Of a stretch of DNA of 64,000 nt, positions 35,301-44,600 are shown in pieces. Position numbers and translations under genes: made by a program. The stretch covers positions 372,001 through 436,000 of the forward strand of contig JADDOH010023653.1 in assembly GCA_016648135.1 (NCBI GenBank), written 5' to 3'. The notes under the pieces are model-generated. The model searched no databases. It had not been told where the DNA came from and worked only from the letters and a program-made list of their open reading frames with translations. Source of the DNA: Agrypnia vestita (lineage: Eukaryota > Arthropoda > Insecta > Trichoptera > Phryganeidae). Within the stretch, counting starts at the first letter, position 1. Each line of letters opens with the position of its first letter.

Positions 35301-35373
35301 GAAAGTTGTATGTCAGGACAGAAGAGTATGGCGCTCTATCCTCTCTGCCTACCCCCTCGGGGAAACGGCGTGA
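32326..35373 (+). CDS. Intact RTE-like LINE protein: endonuclease plus reverse transcriptase
   Basis: This 1015-residue frame has no stop or frameshift, close to the usual length for single-ORF RTE-type elements. An AP endonuclease spans about residues 29-270: GVWNIRGG, SES (E61), GYAP (Y132), GDLNGW (D168, N170), RSIIDF (D235) and TDH (D261-H262). The RT lies at about 490-770: GKAVGYDN, YKGKGSRLECGNYRAISLL, FVDLQKAYD (D642), GVKQGCVMSPWLF and YADD (740-743). The C-terminal region has VPTLMYGSEAW, RWFGHVERM and GARKRGRPRKTW. It would nick target DNA and prime reverse transcription there. The ATG at 32326 gives the full endonuclease; no better upstream start is visible. Exact clade assignment needs a tree. 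An open 307-codon antisense frame is a shadow. Confidence 0.93.
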   Translation: MPIGIGETRNQPCRITRGDCAKRRIECRVGVWNIRGGMDRKMNELCDSMNDKNLDILCISESMKKGCGELEHNDMMVLWSGVPEADRACQGVAALLSRRMVECMREYEFVSARLMWIRFKIGVTGVFLVIGYAPVNSEKDEVKNEFWTNVRDVMNVKRSNERIIFAGDLNGWVGTRRDGFETALGVYGDKRMNENGKSLLEVCLEWNLFVSNTFFDHKRIHQYTWERGNERSIIDFVVVDSRLRAATVDTRVFRGAEMETDHFLVVSRINLFQGWRSRKRTVPAPSRIKKENLQKDDLREKFERKIVERLSVRRVSDLRIDDAWDYLKNTLCESAKEVCGTAKQGRKKGDAWWDDDIKELVKEKRKAWLHLLTVSEDEYAGAKDVYNACKKRVKAGVKERKERLKREEGLKMSKNFGENIKFFWKEVKKSRCGTESNSMKAIKSAIGEMLMDEDRIKDRWMNYFQETYESEEAVIEESVDILTERSMNDENEVSEISMEEIKCAIKHMKNGKAVGYDNVAAEYIKAGGPSVISWLHTLFNKCLKESHTPLDWRRAVIMPLYKGKGSRLECGNYRAISLLSSVGKLYGRILIERVRSMTKEKVWDVQGAFVGGRGCMDQIFSLRVLTEKFLAKNQKLFCAFVDLQKAYDRVIRGRLWKVLSDYKVNSKLIDAVASLYEGSTACVRINGSFTPWFDITKGVKQGCVMSPWLFKLYMDNCVKELECMNIGAKMSDLIVCCLLYADDAVLMANSEQDLQSLVSRMYDVCKESDLIMNVKKSKVMVFEKEESKTTCEILVGNECLEQVDEFVYLGSMFDRRGNVEKDIERRVTAGNRVNGALNAIISNRNMSTEAKLAVHNGVLVPTLMYGSEAWSWQKRNESRLNAVEMRFLRRMCGKSMYDRVKNEDIRNECKADRSIIQRIKIGSLRWFGHVERMNEERMVRKIYDASVDGARKRGRPRKTWHDQINQILEDGPVRSLNNRRACMRRCMNVDEAKVVCQDRRVWRSILSAYPLGETA

Positions 35374-35398
35374 TGGTAAGTAAGTAAGTAAGTAAGTA
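35374..35398 (+). repeat. (TAAG)n tail of the LINE
   Basis: The LINE stop TGA (35371-35373) is followed after three bases by five to six TAAG units. RTE-type elements end in short 3' UTRs and simple repeats instead of poly(A), so this most likely marks the 3' boundary of the insertion. Confidence 0.8.
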
Positions 35399-35870
35399 CC
35401 TTATTTTATGGTTGAAACGTGTAAATGAAACATTTTCTCTTAAACTAAATACATATTTAGAGTATTTTTATTAACTTTATAAAAATTATTATCTTGAGTA
35501 GATTATTTAGTCTACCATTTTAAAACTTATAGACGTACATTTAAAAAAATATGTTTGTATATGAACTATAAGTAATTAATATTAACATCATGACGTGATG
35601 ACATTTTTAAATTTATACAATAATTATTAATAAAGAAGGTCCTTCGTAATTATGAAAATTTCAGACTCCATTTAGTTCTTCTTCCACTTCCGTCCTCTAT
35701 TTTTCTCTTGGTTGGATTTCTCTTCCTTTCTATTTCTTTCCTTTCAACGTCGCCTACCACAACACGCTTCTGTAAGGCATTTTCTCTTTTCACGAAAAAT
35801 CAAAGAGTTCGTCTTTGGTGTAGTATGCCAAGCACGTGTCTCCCCCATACCTGTTTCAAAATTGTCAATC
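35399..35870. other. Non-coding stretch, no gene seen
   Basis: AT-rich, then a pyrimidine-rich segment at about 35665-35870 that reads as a lysine/arginine-rich frame on the minus strand but matches no domain I recognise. Confidence 0.4.
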
Positions 35871-36055
35871 ATTATTTTTTTTAAATAAAAAATAGAGAAT
35901 AATGCCGCATCAATATTCTGACCATTCTCAAAAAAAGCTAGTATAATTGTGCTAAGAAAATAGGACTTATTTGCTGGTGTCCTGGAATAGGGCTCAAATC
36001 ACCGACAATCAGATCGCTAGGCGAGGGTCATGACCACTACACAAACAAGCCACTC
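35871..36055 (-). mobile_element. tRNA-derived SINE, copy with head type 2
   Basis: On the minus strand the head (GTAGTGGTCATGACCCTCGC, CTAGCGATCTGATTGTCGGT, then TTGAGCCCTATTCCAGGACA) matches the copy at 19329. The shared body follows (CACCAGCAAATAAGTCCTAT, TTTCTTAGCACAATTATAC, ATATTGATGCGGCATT) with an A/T-rich tail. Confidence 0.65.
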
Positions 36056-36149
36056 TTTGAAAAGGAATATTGAATACACCAACGCAACTCACAATCTGAC
36101 TAATTGTTATCGGCATGGCATCGCAGCCTTTCCATATCTTATCACGTTT

Positions 36150-36276
36150 GGACAATCGGGCCCTCATATGCCAGTGAACGTGACACTGGCTTCTCATACC
36201 GGGGGTTTCGGGTTCGATTTCCAATGAGGTCACAATATTTCTACGGAATTTTTTCCAGCCTGGGTGATCTGTGATG
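36150..36276 (+). mobile_element. Possible second tRNA-derived SINE
   Basis: A B-box-like GGGTTCGATTTCC (36210-36222) is preceded at tRNA-like distance by CAGTGAACGTGACACTGGC and followed by a non-tRNA body (CACAATATTTCTACGG, CCAGCCTGGGTGATCTG). No second copy occurs in the window, so the call rests on the promoter-like motif only. Confidence 0.35.
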
Positions 36277-37179
36277 TTTTTTTTAAATTTTTTTATTAAA
36301 GTATTTGAATAATGCAAAATTAATGATTATTTTAGTGTCGGAGAAATTTCAGAGCGATTGTTGGGCAGGAAGTGGGTTTTATGTTGATTGCATAATTTTT
36401 CGCTGACAAGCAAGTAAAGCGAAATAAAAGCGTGTTAAAATGAAACGAAGCAAGTAAACCAAATATATCACCAATTTATACCTCGGACGCGTGGGGTGAT
36501 GATGATCTTACGTGTCCGTGGTAAAAGGTCCATAACTCGTGGGTGTATAATTCTCAGGGAATCGAATATCCTGATCCCATTCCAAGGTATAATGGACATG
36601 AGATGTCTGCAATTGCAGCATTCAGTTGACGTTTTGCTTTGAAGTTCTAAATTCCCTCCGAATAGTCAGCTTGTGGAAGTATTTCCCAGGCTTCGCTCAT
36701 AATGTTGGTCATTGGATGATTCACTTTCTTGAAAGTTTTTAAGTTGTTTCTTTTTTCTTTCTCTTCCCTGCAAAAAGGCTTATTCATATTTGTAGGTTTA
36801 CCATAGGATAGCCAAGAGTACGTAATCAACTTTGGTAAACTGATTACTGATACTGATACTGAAGAAGTTAGTTAAAAGAATACATGAGAATCAAATAATA
36901 TTTTCAATAAAATATTTTAATACATCTCTTACTGAAATAATTATTTTTTTATAAAATAGAATTTATGTGTAATGTAGTAGAATTTATAAGTGTTATATAA
37001 TTTTATGTCGTCTTATAAATTCGAGACAGGATCTGTACTTCTTCTTTTTATGTCTGTCTAGATTTAAATAATCTCTGATTATAAACTTTATGGAAGTTCA
37101 TTTTAATTAACTATGAATAAAACACAACGTTGTTTACTTCACACATTTTTAATTAAAAATTTTAATTAAAAAATTAAAA
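36277..37179. other. Non-coding stretch, no gene seen
   Basis: AT-rich with a more complex portion at about 36480-36800; no frame with a recognisable domain. Confidence 0.45.
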
Positions 37180-37208
37180 CATTTCGATGCTTAGTGCATC
37201 ATCTTCAG
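37180..37208 (-). other. Hammerhead-like motif downstream of a PLE tail
   Basis: On the minus strand: CTGAAGA, extra T, stem GATGC, loop ACTAA, stem GCATC, then GAAATG. The five stem pairs are all Watson-Crick, and the flanks match the motif at 22437 (TATTACTGAAG..., ...GTTTTAATTTTTT). It lies about 105 bases beyond the stop of the Penelope-like fragment at 37313-37440. Confidence 0.6.
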
Positions 37209-37312
37209 TAATATAAAAACTCTTAAGACTAGTAGACATTTCATCTACTACTTGGGGTGGAGTGATAGGGAGCGGGGGAGAGGGAGAGCGAAAGTGGTTG
37301 CTGGGAGAATGT

Positions 37313-37440
37313 CTAATTTTCTTCCTTTTTGCATACATGTAATATCTCTGCGTTATCATAGGCGAACTGATGTCCTTCTGATCTCACATGGTCTGCCATT
37401 TCCGAATTAATTTTAAAATTCTTAATCCCTTTAAGATGTA
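37313..37440 (-). pseudogene. Penelope-like element GIY-YIG region remnant
   Basis: Minus-strand frame: HLKGIKNFKINSEMADHVRS, then EGHQFAYDNAEILHVCKKEEN, stop. The order S.MADHVRSEGHQF....AEILHV fits the second half of the GIY-YIG-type nuclease at the C-terminus of Penelope-like elements. Only about 42 codons survive. The inverted word pair AATCCCTTTAAGATGT (37420) / ACATCTTAAAGGGATC (about 37511) suggests that the break point was again an inverted duplication. Confidence 0.55.
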
Positions 37441-37959
37441 CGTTTATTAGTGTTTGTATTTTTTTTCCTTAAACACTCTCTCTTTGATCCTTCAACACAC
37501 TCTCTTTCAAACATCTTAAAGGGATCAATAATTTTCAGTTTGAAATGTATGTTTTTTTTACGGTAAACTTAAACTTAATATGTATTTGTCGCATCATTTT
37601 GAAAATCACGGTTGAAATATGCACTATGTACCCAAGTTCTTTTTAATGACATTGAAGAGAGAAACTGATACAATTAAATGAAGTATTGGTATATAAGTAA
37701 GCGAGCATGTTGTAAGTCATTATGTGTAATATATTCCCATAGGGTTGGGTCAAATTGAATTTACACTGCGGTGTACATAAGCGGATCGCTTAATCTCTTT
37801 AAAGGCAATTCCAAAGATACATCCCGTTTGAGAATGGCATTAAGCATTCCGTTTTAAATACATATTATCTCTATATTAACTCTATCTTAGCACTGAATAA
37901 ATATTAATGTAGTAAAAATCGATTAGTCATTCTCCTCAAATTGGCCATATCCTTTCCGA
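37441..37959. other. AT-rich non-coding stretch, no gene seen
   Basis: Apart from the inverted partner of the PLE fragment near 37511-37526, nothing is supported. Confidence 0.45.
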
Positions 37960-38200
37960 TTTAATAACCTACCCGAGATTTATATATCAATTCCGAGATT
38001 TTAAAGATTGGTATATTTAAAAATAATTTAAAAAGAGAATAGTGGCCCGTGCGTCTCAGAATTGCTAAATGTGCTGGCGCGCTGTGTGCCAGTTCGGCCG
38101 CGCTCTTATTCACACGCACACAGGCGTGAGTGAAATAAAGCGCCGCTCGTGTCGAGACGTCATTGGTCAGTCGATTCATCAGTTGTATCCGCGTAAGTAG
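37960..38200 (+). promoter_or_regulatory. GC-rich patch with promoter-like words
   Basis: A GC-rich core (about 38041-38165) is followed by ATTGGTCAGTCG (38162-38173), which combines a CCAAT-box complement with a TCAGT arthropod initiator. A second TCAGT follows at 38179, and then a donor-like GCGTAAGT (38191-38198). This order could be a start site with a very short non-coding first exon. No transcript evidence exists here, and each word is short enough to arise by chance, so confidence is low. Confidence 0.22.
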
Positions 38201-38639
38201 GTAACAATTTAATAAGTATCAGTAGGTAAAATTAATAAGGTCCGTAAAATTAAATAAATATTATATATTAAATGTAGAGTTGGCTGAATTTTTATAAAAT
38301 TTTATGCAATGTTTTTTATTTTATTTCATTATGACATATATTAAGGCTAAATTTACATCCGTTGAATTGAAATTCGAGGTCCCTATCTTAAAAAAATACA
38401 AAAGTGATTATCATTTCTCCCGCAAAGTCCGAAAGAGCATTTTTTGCTGCATTTTATATGGTCGTAAACTGTGAAGCTGTCTAGGAGATTCGATTATAGA
38501 TAACCTTCTGAGGCTGAGAACATATTTCCAAATTTCTAAAAAATAAGACACTGAAATCTTAAATATGTCCTGTTGGTTATTTTGCTTTATTATAATTTAA
38601 CAGTTTGATCACAAGGTGCTTTATTATAATTTAACAAAT

Positions 38640-38829
38640 TTGAGTAGCTTGTTGATCTTATGGTAAGGACTCTCGCCTCGTGATCCAAATCTTCGATTCC
38701 CAATTCGAATCTCACTACAGAACAGCAAGTTAGTCCTATTTTTATAGCACAAGCGTTTAGCTTAATTTGAAAATAGTAAGAATATTAATGTGATATATAT
38801 TCCGAGTTCGCATCTCTATTTACAAAAAA
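38640..38829 (+). mobile_element. tRNA-derived SINE, copy with head type 1
   Basis: The head GAGTAGCTTGTTGATC...CTCTCGCCTCGTGATCC...CCAATTCGAATCTCAC carries degenerate A and B boxes. The body reads TTAGTCCTATTTTTATAGCA, CAAGCGTTTAGCTTAATTTG, AAAATAGTAAGAATATTAAT and TTCCGAGTTCGCATCTCTAT, with an A-rich tail at 38822. It is the plus-strand counterpart of the copy at 44601. Confidence 0.75.
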
Positions 38830-38874
38830 ATCTGTTTAATACAACAATACTGCGCTAGTAATAATACTTTTATA

Positions 38875-39744
38875 TCTATACCTATAAAACTCAATGTCTG
38901 TCTATTCTCTATACAAATCCACACCGTTTGTCTGATTCGATTCAAATTTTGCATACTTATGCTTTAAGACCCGGCGGGTAACACAGATAACATTTCCTCC
39001 CTATTCTCATACCCCTTCCCCTGCCACTGACATATTTTCGATGCAAATCTGTACCGTTTGACCGATCGGGTTCAAAATTTAGAAACTATTTTATATGACT
39101 CGGCGGATAACATACGCAACCCTTTTCTCCTTTCCTCCCTATTCTCATTTTTCCCCCGACATATTTTCAATGCAAATCTGTACCGTTTGACCGATCGGAC
39201 TCAAAATTTGAAAACTTTTTCTTTAGGACTCGGCGGGTAACATAGGAAAAATTTTCTCCTTATTCTCATTCTCCTTCCCCTCCCCCTAACATATTTTCAA
39301 TGCAAATCTGTACCGTTCAACCGATCGGACTCAACATTTGTAATCGTATTCTTTAGAACTCGACTGGTAACATAGGCAATATTTCCCTCATATTCTCTTA
39401 CCCCTTTCCTTACCCAGACGTATTTTCGACGCAAATCTGTACCGTTTGAGCGATCGGACTCAAAATTTGGAAACTTATTTGTTAAGACTTGGCGGGTAAC
39501 ATAGGCAACATTTGCCTCCTATTTTCTTATCCCTTGCCCTCTCCCTGACAATTTTTCGATGCAAATCTGTACTGACTCGGTGGTTAACATTGGTGACATT
39601 TCTCCCCTATTCTTTTACCCTTTCCCCTCCCCAGATATATTTTCGATGCAAATCTAAACCGTTCGAATCGAACATTTGTTTACCCTCACAAATTTATTTT
39701 AAACTTAATCCTTAACCCGTGCAACGCCGGGTATGAACAGATAA
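38875..39744 (+). mobile_element. Non-autonomous Helitron with 130-bp internal minisatellite
   Basis: 5' TCTATACCTATAAAACTC preceded by A; 3' ACCCGTGCAACGCCGGGT hairpin and ATGAACAG as in the complete copies. The last bases read ATAAT instead of CTAGT, so the terminus is mutated. The internal unit with ACCGTTTGACCGATCGG recurs at 39053, 39182, 39312 and 39441, spacing about 130. It is the longest member here (about 870 bp). Confidence 0.8.
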
Positions 39745-39852
39745 TAGGTTAATAAGTGCCAAAATTTAAACAATTAGGATGCATTGTACTTTAAACTGCA
39801 TATTTTCATTTATATTCTTATTTTTCGGCCGATTCCCGGGATTGGTCTTTCT

Positions 39853-39899
39853 TAATCCCGTAATCCCGGGATCGGAAAATGCTCCGGGATTATAATCCC
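39853..39899. promoter_or_regulatory. Cluster of four TAATCCC words
   Basis: TAATCCC occurs at 39853-39859, 39861-39867 and 39893-39899, and its complement GGGATTA at 39886-39892, within a stretch also containing CCCGGGAT palindromes. TAATCC is the consensus of K50 homeodomains (Bicoid/Otd/Pitx type). The regular spacing also fits subterminal repeats of a DNA transposon, which I consider equally likely. Confidence 0.3.
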
Positions 39900-41039
39900 T
39901 ATACGTGATACATTATTTATGAAGATGAGCTATTACATCAAAGGTGAGCCATCACATTAAATGATGAAAGTTGTATAAGATACTGGGTAAGTGTCTTAAA
40001 AACGAGAAAAATGAACTATACATATCATTATTTAAGTACATAACAAAGATAAAGCGAATAAATTACAATAAAATAATCACTGAGCACTATATATGTACCT
40101 ATATGTAGAAAGACAGGTGTCTCATATATGTAGAAAAAATTTCAAGGGAGCATTTTTCATGCAATTTTGAATAGAAAATATATAATTTACACTTTTGGTG
40201 AAATGTCAACAGTTTTGCGGATAAACGAATATCAAAGTTTGCATTTTTTTAAATTTTTTGCCTTATTTTCTGTAAAATGTTGAAATATCACTACAGTAAC
40301 TTATATGGTTTATTAAAAATTCATTCCAAATTCTCATATTTAATGAAACCTAAGTAATATTTTCCTTACTTTGCAAAAATCGGATGGATTCCGACAGATT
40401 ACATTCTACTTTTTTAGCAATATCTATTATGCTGCAATTGTATAAGAAGGTACACTGAATACCATCTTCATACTCGAATGCTGGCAGCGTGCGTTGCAAA
40501 TCTCACGAACAGCTGACAGAATATGAATTTCTATTTTACAATAAAAATATGTTTAGCAACGCGCATCTTCCGCAATACAAATGCGCATACTGAAATACTG
40601 TAGATATGTCACAAGACATATAAATAACCTGGCGGTACAAGGCAGAGTCAAGGCTACCTATCAGAAGATGGCAAACTAAATAGTATTTGGTGAAGTCTGC
40701 AACCAATAGATTACCTCTGGAAGCCGTAAAACGCATGAAGTATGACGCAGTTCAGAACAGATGGCACAGAATAGTTTTGGCTATTGTCATCACCGTTATC
40801 AGCAACCATTACTACTCTCCCAAGAGTGCAACGAAGAAACAGAAGAAAATATAATATATTTCTGGAACAATGGCTGGTGCTCCAACCAAGCAGAAAAGAA
40901 ACTCTCAATGGAAAGATACTTATATGTGAATTTCCTTGTTTTAGTACGAAAATGGATATTAATCCATCTTCAGAAGTAATTCTTTGAGTAAGATTACCAA
41001 ATTATTTAATCAAGCACTTTAATATTGTTATCTGCTGTC
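39900..41039. other. Non-coding stretch, no gene seen
   Basis: AT-rich to about 40400. The more complex portion at 40440-40980 has overlapping short frames on both strands without recognisable motifs; a decayed retroelement is possible. Confidence 0.4.
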
Positions 41040-41345
41040 CAATACATTGAATCGTGAATTACAATCACTTCCGCTAAAAGCGCTTGGTTAGCTCCCGATT
41101 TGTCATACGAATAATACGACTGAAGCTATTACGTTTCAGCACGAATGGCTTTATTGAAGCTTTGTGTTTTACCACATCGACTGTTCAATAATTTTGCAAT
41201 CGACGTTTGAGGATTCATATTAAATTGGAAATTCACGTAATGGGAGCGGCCGGGACCCGCTAACCCAAAATCTTAATTACTTCCTCGCTGCCGTCGAATG
41301 GGTGAAATGCAGCTTGACAACAGCATTTATAGCTCGTCTATCTCT
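41040..41345. other. Complex unique patch, candidate conserved non-coding element
   Basis: A 300-base stretch of high complexity (CGCTTGGTTAGCTCCCGATT, GGGAGCGGCCGGGACCCGC, TCTTAATTACTTCCTCGCTG) in AT-rich flanks. No long frame, no copy elsewhere in the window, several homeodomain-type TAAT words. This look is typical of conserved regulatory DNA, but conservation cannot be tested here. Confidence 0.3.
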
Positions 41346-42224
41346 TCAATTTTAAAATTTCATTTAGAATTGATGCAGACAATATTTTTTTATCAATATC
41401 TTTAAATAAAAATTTATAGTACCTACCATTTTACTTACACTATATACTGCATACTTTACTACTTTACAAATAGAATATTATGTTAAACGAAATGCAATGT
41501 GTCAAATTTAGAAGAAAATATTCTTCAAATATTTATTCTGCCTCTTCTTATTATAAATTTAATACATTATTTTGGAAAAGCAAGTCCACATTAAAACTTT
41601 ATTTATTCAAGGTAATTTAAGTCGAGAGATCTTTTATCTGTGTGTAAATTAAATTTAAGAATCATTTTTATAAATACTCGTAATATAATATGAGAAACGT
41701 TTACCTTCAAGTCTCTTCATAAACTTCATAAACTACAGCAATTGAAACATGTACCTACATATGAAAGTGAAGAAGGCACGGATCGTGTGCTAGAATAGAA
41801 GCGCAGCTTGCCATCGTCTCTAATACCTCCACGAGTGAGCTGAAGACCTTTTTAAGACCTTCGCAAGTAAACAGTGTAAGTTATATCTATTTTATATATA
41901 TTTTATCGACACCTTTTATAATTTAAATGAGAAATTCTATCGAATTTTATAAGTACCTTATGTACATCCGTGTCGGAGAGCAATATAAAGCACACATGTA
42001 CTGACAGCTTTCTGTGGTGTATGGTAACCACAACTAAATAAAAAAATATCTCCAATCAATTCTATGTATCACGTCAAATTCACGGTTATTGTGACAAAGA
42101 AAATAAATTATTTTTTTTGTTATATTTTCGTTGATATTTTAAATAAATTTTCTATATTTATTTCTAATAGTTTCGATAGTTGATTGTATAAATTTAATTA
42201 AATTTCCCGTAGGTATTTTGATTA
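41346..42224. other. AT-rich non-coding stretch, no gene seen
   Basis: No supported feature. Confidence 0.5.
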
Positions 42225-42862
42225 TAAATGGTGAAGTCCAGGTTTTTTGGGAAGGCGACCGTTTTTATTCAGATTTACGTTCCGAACGCGTCAATGGATC
42301 ACGTCACGGATCGTTCTGCGAGCTATTGACAGCTCAAAATTGAGGCTCCTTAAATCGCCCAAGTATTAAAATATTTTAGTTCTCATATCAGAATGACGCA
42401 GCTACACGAAAAGGAGACATCGAAGGGAATAAGTTGGCTACAGCATTGCCCTTTCTCAGGGCAAATCGAGCCATGTTTGAGGATTGAAAGACGTGCGTAC
42501 GAAAAAACGGCATAAAATCGAAGGAGTTCAGGATCGGAATAGGATTGAGATAAGTTATCAAACCTGTTTACCTTTTATGTGGACAAAATAATCCGGAAAA
42601 GTCAAGCAACAAGGACCGTGAGAGTTGGAGATGTGGAAATCGATTCCTAACTCATCGCGGATGATATAGCGAGGCTAGCGTCCACCCCTACAGGAGAGGA
42701 TAAATTCTTTCAATGAAGAGACGAAGATTAGTTCTGCCAGAACAAAACTAATGGTCGTAGGAAGACACCAAGAGCAGTGCTCAATTGGTACACATGGGAC
42801 GCAGCTGAAGCATGTCGACAAATTTAAATATCTAGAGGAGGAATTTTTTAGCGCTGGGAGTT
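42225..42862 (+). pseudogene. RTE-like LINE remnant, endonuclease and RT pieces
   Basis: Translations in shifting frames give FGKATVFIQIYVPNASMDHV (an endonuclease strand of the VT.IQVYAPT type). They then give LIADDIARLAS (the Y/IADD catalytic box), ISSARTKLMVVG and QLKHVDKFKYLEEEF (the post-RT segment). The order matches an RTE-like LINE with most of the RT deleted and several frameshifts. The reading is broken at 42863 by a 955-base inverted-repeat element and resumes at about 43818. Confidence 0.7.
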
Positions 42863-43817
42863 AAGGCGATTGTCCGGCAGAGTGAGCAAATTTCACATTT
42901 TTATCTCATGTCTTGCGTTTTTTATCAAATTTTTGTATCGAAATATATCACTGCATAATTTATTCATCAGGATACATACATTTTAAATACGAATATCTTG
43001 TTGAAATGACACAAACTGAATTATATAATTAATTAATAGATTACCAAACCTGTTTTAAAAATGAAGAAAATTGTTCCACTTTGTGGGCCTTTTTTGACTG
43101 AATGACCTTTTTTTCAATAATATTACAAAATAAACGATTATACTAAACTTATCAAAATTATTGCAATATCTGTCAGTTTATTTACTTTCAATTTGTTTAA
43201 ATAAAACATATTTTAAAAAAATTTTTTTTTTTGTGTTTTTTTTTCAACTCTTTTTAACGTGGTTGACAACTTTTTTACTTTAATTGTCAAAAGAAAAAAT
43301 AGTATAATTTTAAAATTAAAACAAAAATAAATCAAAATAATTTGAATTTTTTTGTATAAATTTTAAAATAATAATGTCTAAAGAATAGATTAATTTAAAA
43401 AAAGTTAAGATTAATTTAAAAAAAGTTATCAACTATCTAAAAAGAGTTAAAAAATACACAAAAAATAAGATATTAAAAAAAGTGTTTTTAAAACATAAAT
43501 AGTAAGTAATTTGCAATAATTATAATAAATTAAGGAAAATCCTTTACGAGGCCATTCAGTCATAAAAGGTCCACAAACTGGGACAATTTTCTTTTTTCAA
43601 TTTTTCTTCATTTTTAAAACATCGAAGGTTTGGTAATTTATTAATCAATTATACAATTTAGTTTTTTCATTTTAATAAGATATCCGTATTGAAAATAAAT
43701 GTAACCTGAGGAATAAATTTTAAAATGATATATTCATGCAAAAAATGTGATAAAAAACGCATGCGAATATATGAGAAAGAATATTGCAATTTCCTCACTC
43801 TGCCAGACAATCGCTTT
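42863..43817. mobile_element. Non-autonomous DNA element with long terminal inverted repeats
   Basis: The outer ends AAGGCGATTGTCCGGCAGAG (from 42863) and CTCTGCCAGACAATCGC (to 43814) are inverted repeats. The similarity runs inward for at least 230 bases: for example TGAAGAAAATTGTTCCACTT and GGCCTTTTTTGACTGAATGA on the left against ACTGAATGGCCTCG and AGTTTGTGGACCTTTTATGA read on the minus strand. No protein is encoded. It splits a LINE remnant, so it is younger than that LINE. I could not fix the target duplication with confidence. Confidence 0.75.
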
Positions 43818-44118
43818 TGAAATCTGTATACAGGCCCACCCTGATGGCTTTAATTTAAATCCTAAAGGAAAGAGTGAGAGCAAGTATTCAGGCTGCGAAG
43901 ATGATTTTTTTTAAGGGCGGATGAGGGAATCAATACTGGTGGTCAGAGTGAGAAGTGCCAACACAAGGCACACACTCGGCATGGAGTTCCTATTCCTACA
44001 TAAAAAGATATTACAAATCAGGTTGCTAGAAAATATGCTAAGAATGTCAGAGGAACAAGTACAAAGAAGTGTCCTCTACGCAACTCCGGAAGAAAGGCGA
44101 TGGGTCGCCCCATATTAA
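43818..44118 (+). pseudogene. RTE-like LINE remnant, C-terminal piece
   Basis: After the inserted element the LINE continues as KSVYRPTLMAL (VRPTLMYG type). It ends with KILQIRLLENMLRMSEEQVQ and RSVLYATPEERRW, equivalent to the RW.GHV.RMSE.R....L.A.P.GRR..GRP segment of RTE proteins. The pieces are in different frames. Confidence 0.65.
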
Positions 44119-44600
44119 ATTTAGATAAGCGATAAAGTATATAATAATTTAACCCATAAAAACAAAGTTTTCATTGTAAATTTTTTATACGCAAAAAAAA
44201 GATCTGTATGCAGAATTTTTCATTTTATGTCATTCAAACTTATTCCAACTTTTTCTCTGTATAGAATACTTCTAGGAACGACTTATTTTCACCTATACCG
44301 CTTATTATAATGACGTCACCCAAGTATGATTTTACTGGAACCCAGCCTTTCGAGCGTCGTTCTTAGCATCTTGGAGAAAAAAATGAATATCGTTTGAAAA
44401 TAATTCCAGATTTGGTGTAAAATAAATCTGTTTTTGCTTGTAACATTTCGAAAAAAAATATATAAAAAAGTGAAAACTCTAAAAGATTGGAAAGTAAAAA
44501 CTCAACAAATCGTGATTTTTAGATGGAGAATAGTGCCACCCCTCGCGAAGCAGCGGCTGAAACTGTCAATCCGAATGAAAGCGAATTTAATTCTGAATTA
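44119..44600. other. Non-coding stretch with a CTC3 edge fragment
   Basis: At 44151-44175 the words AACCCATAAAAACAAAGTTTT match the left edge of the CTC3 family, but the rest of the repeat is absent. The remainder has no supported feature. Confidence 0.4.

Noticed and set aside
35665..35870. Minus-strand basic frame resembling a LINE tail
   Set aside because: No conserved RT-tail signature could be read; the Lys/Arg richness follows from pyrimidine-rich DNA.
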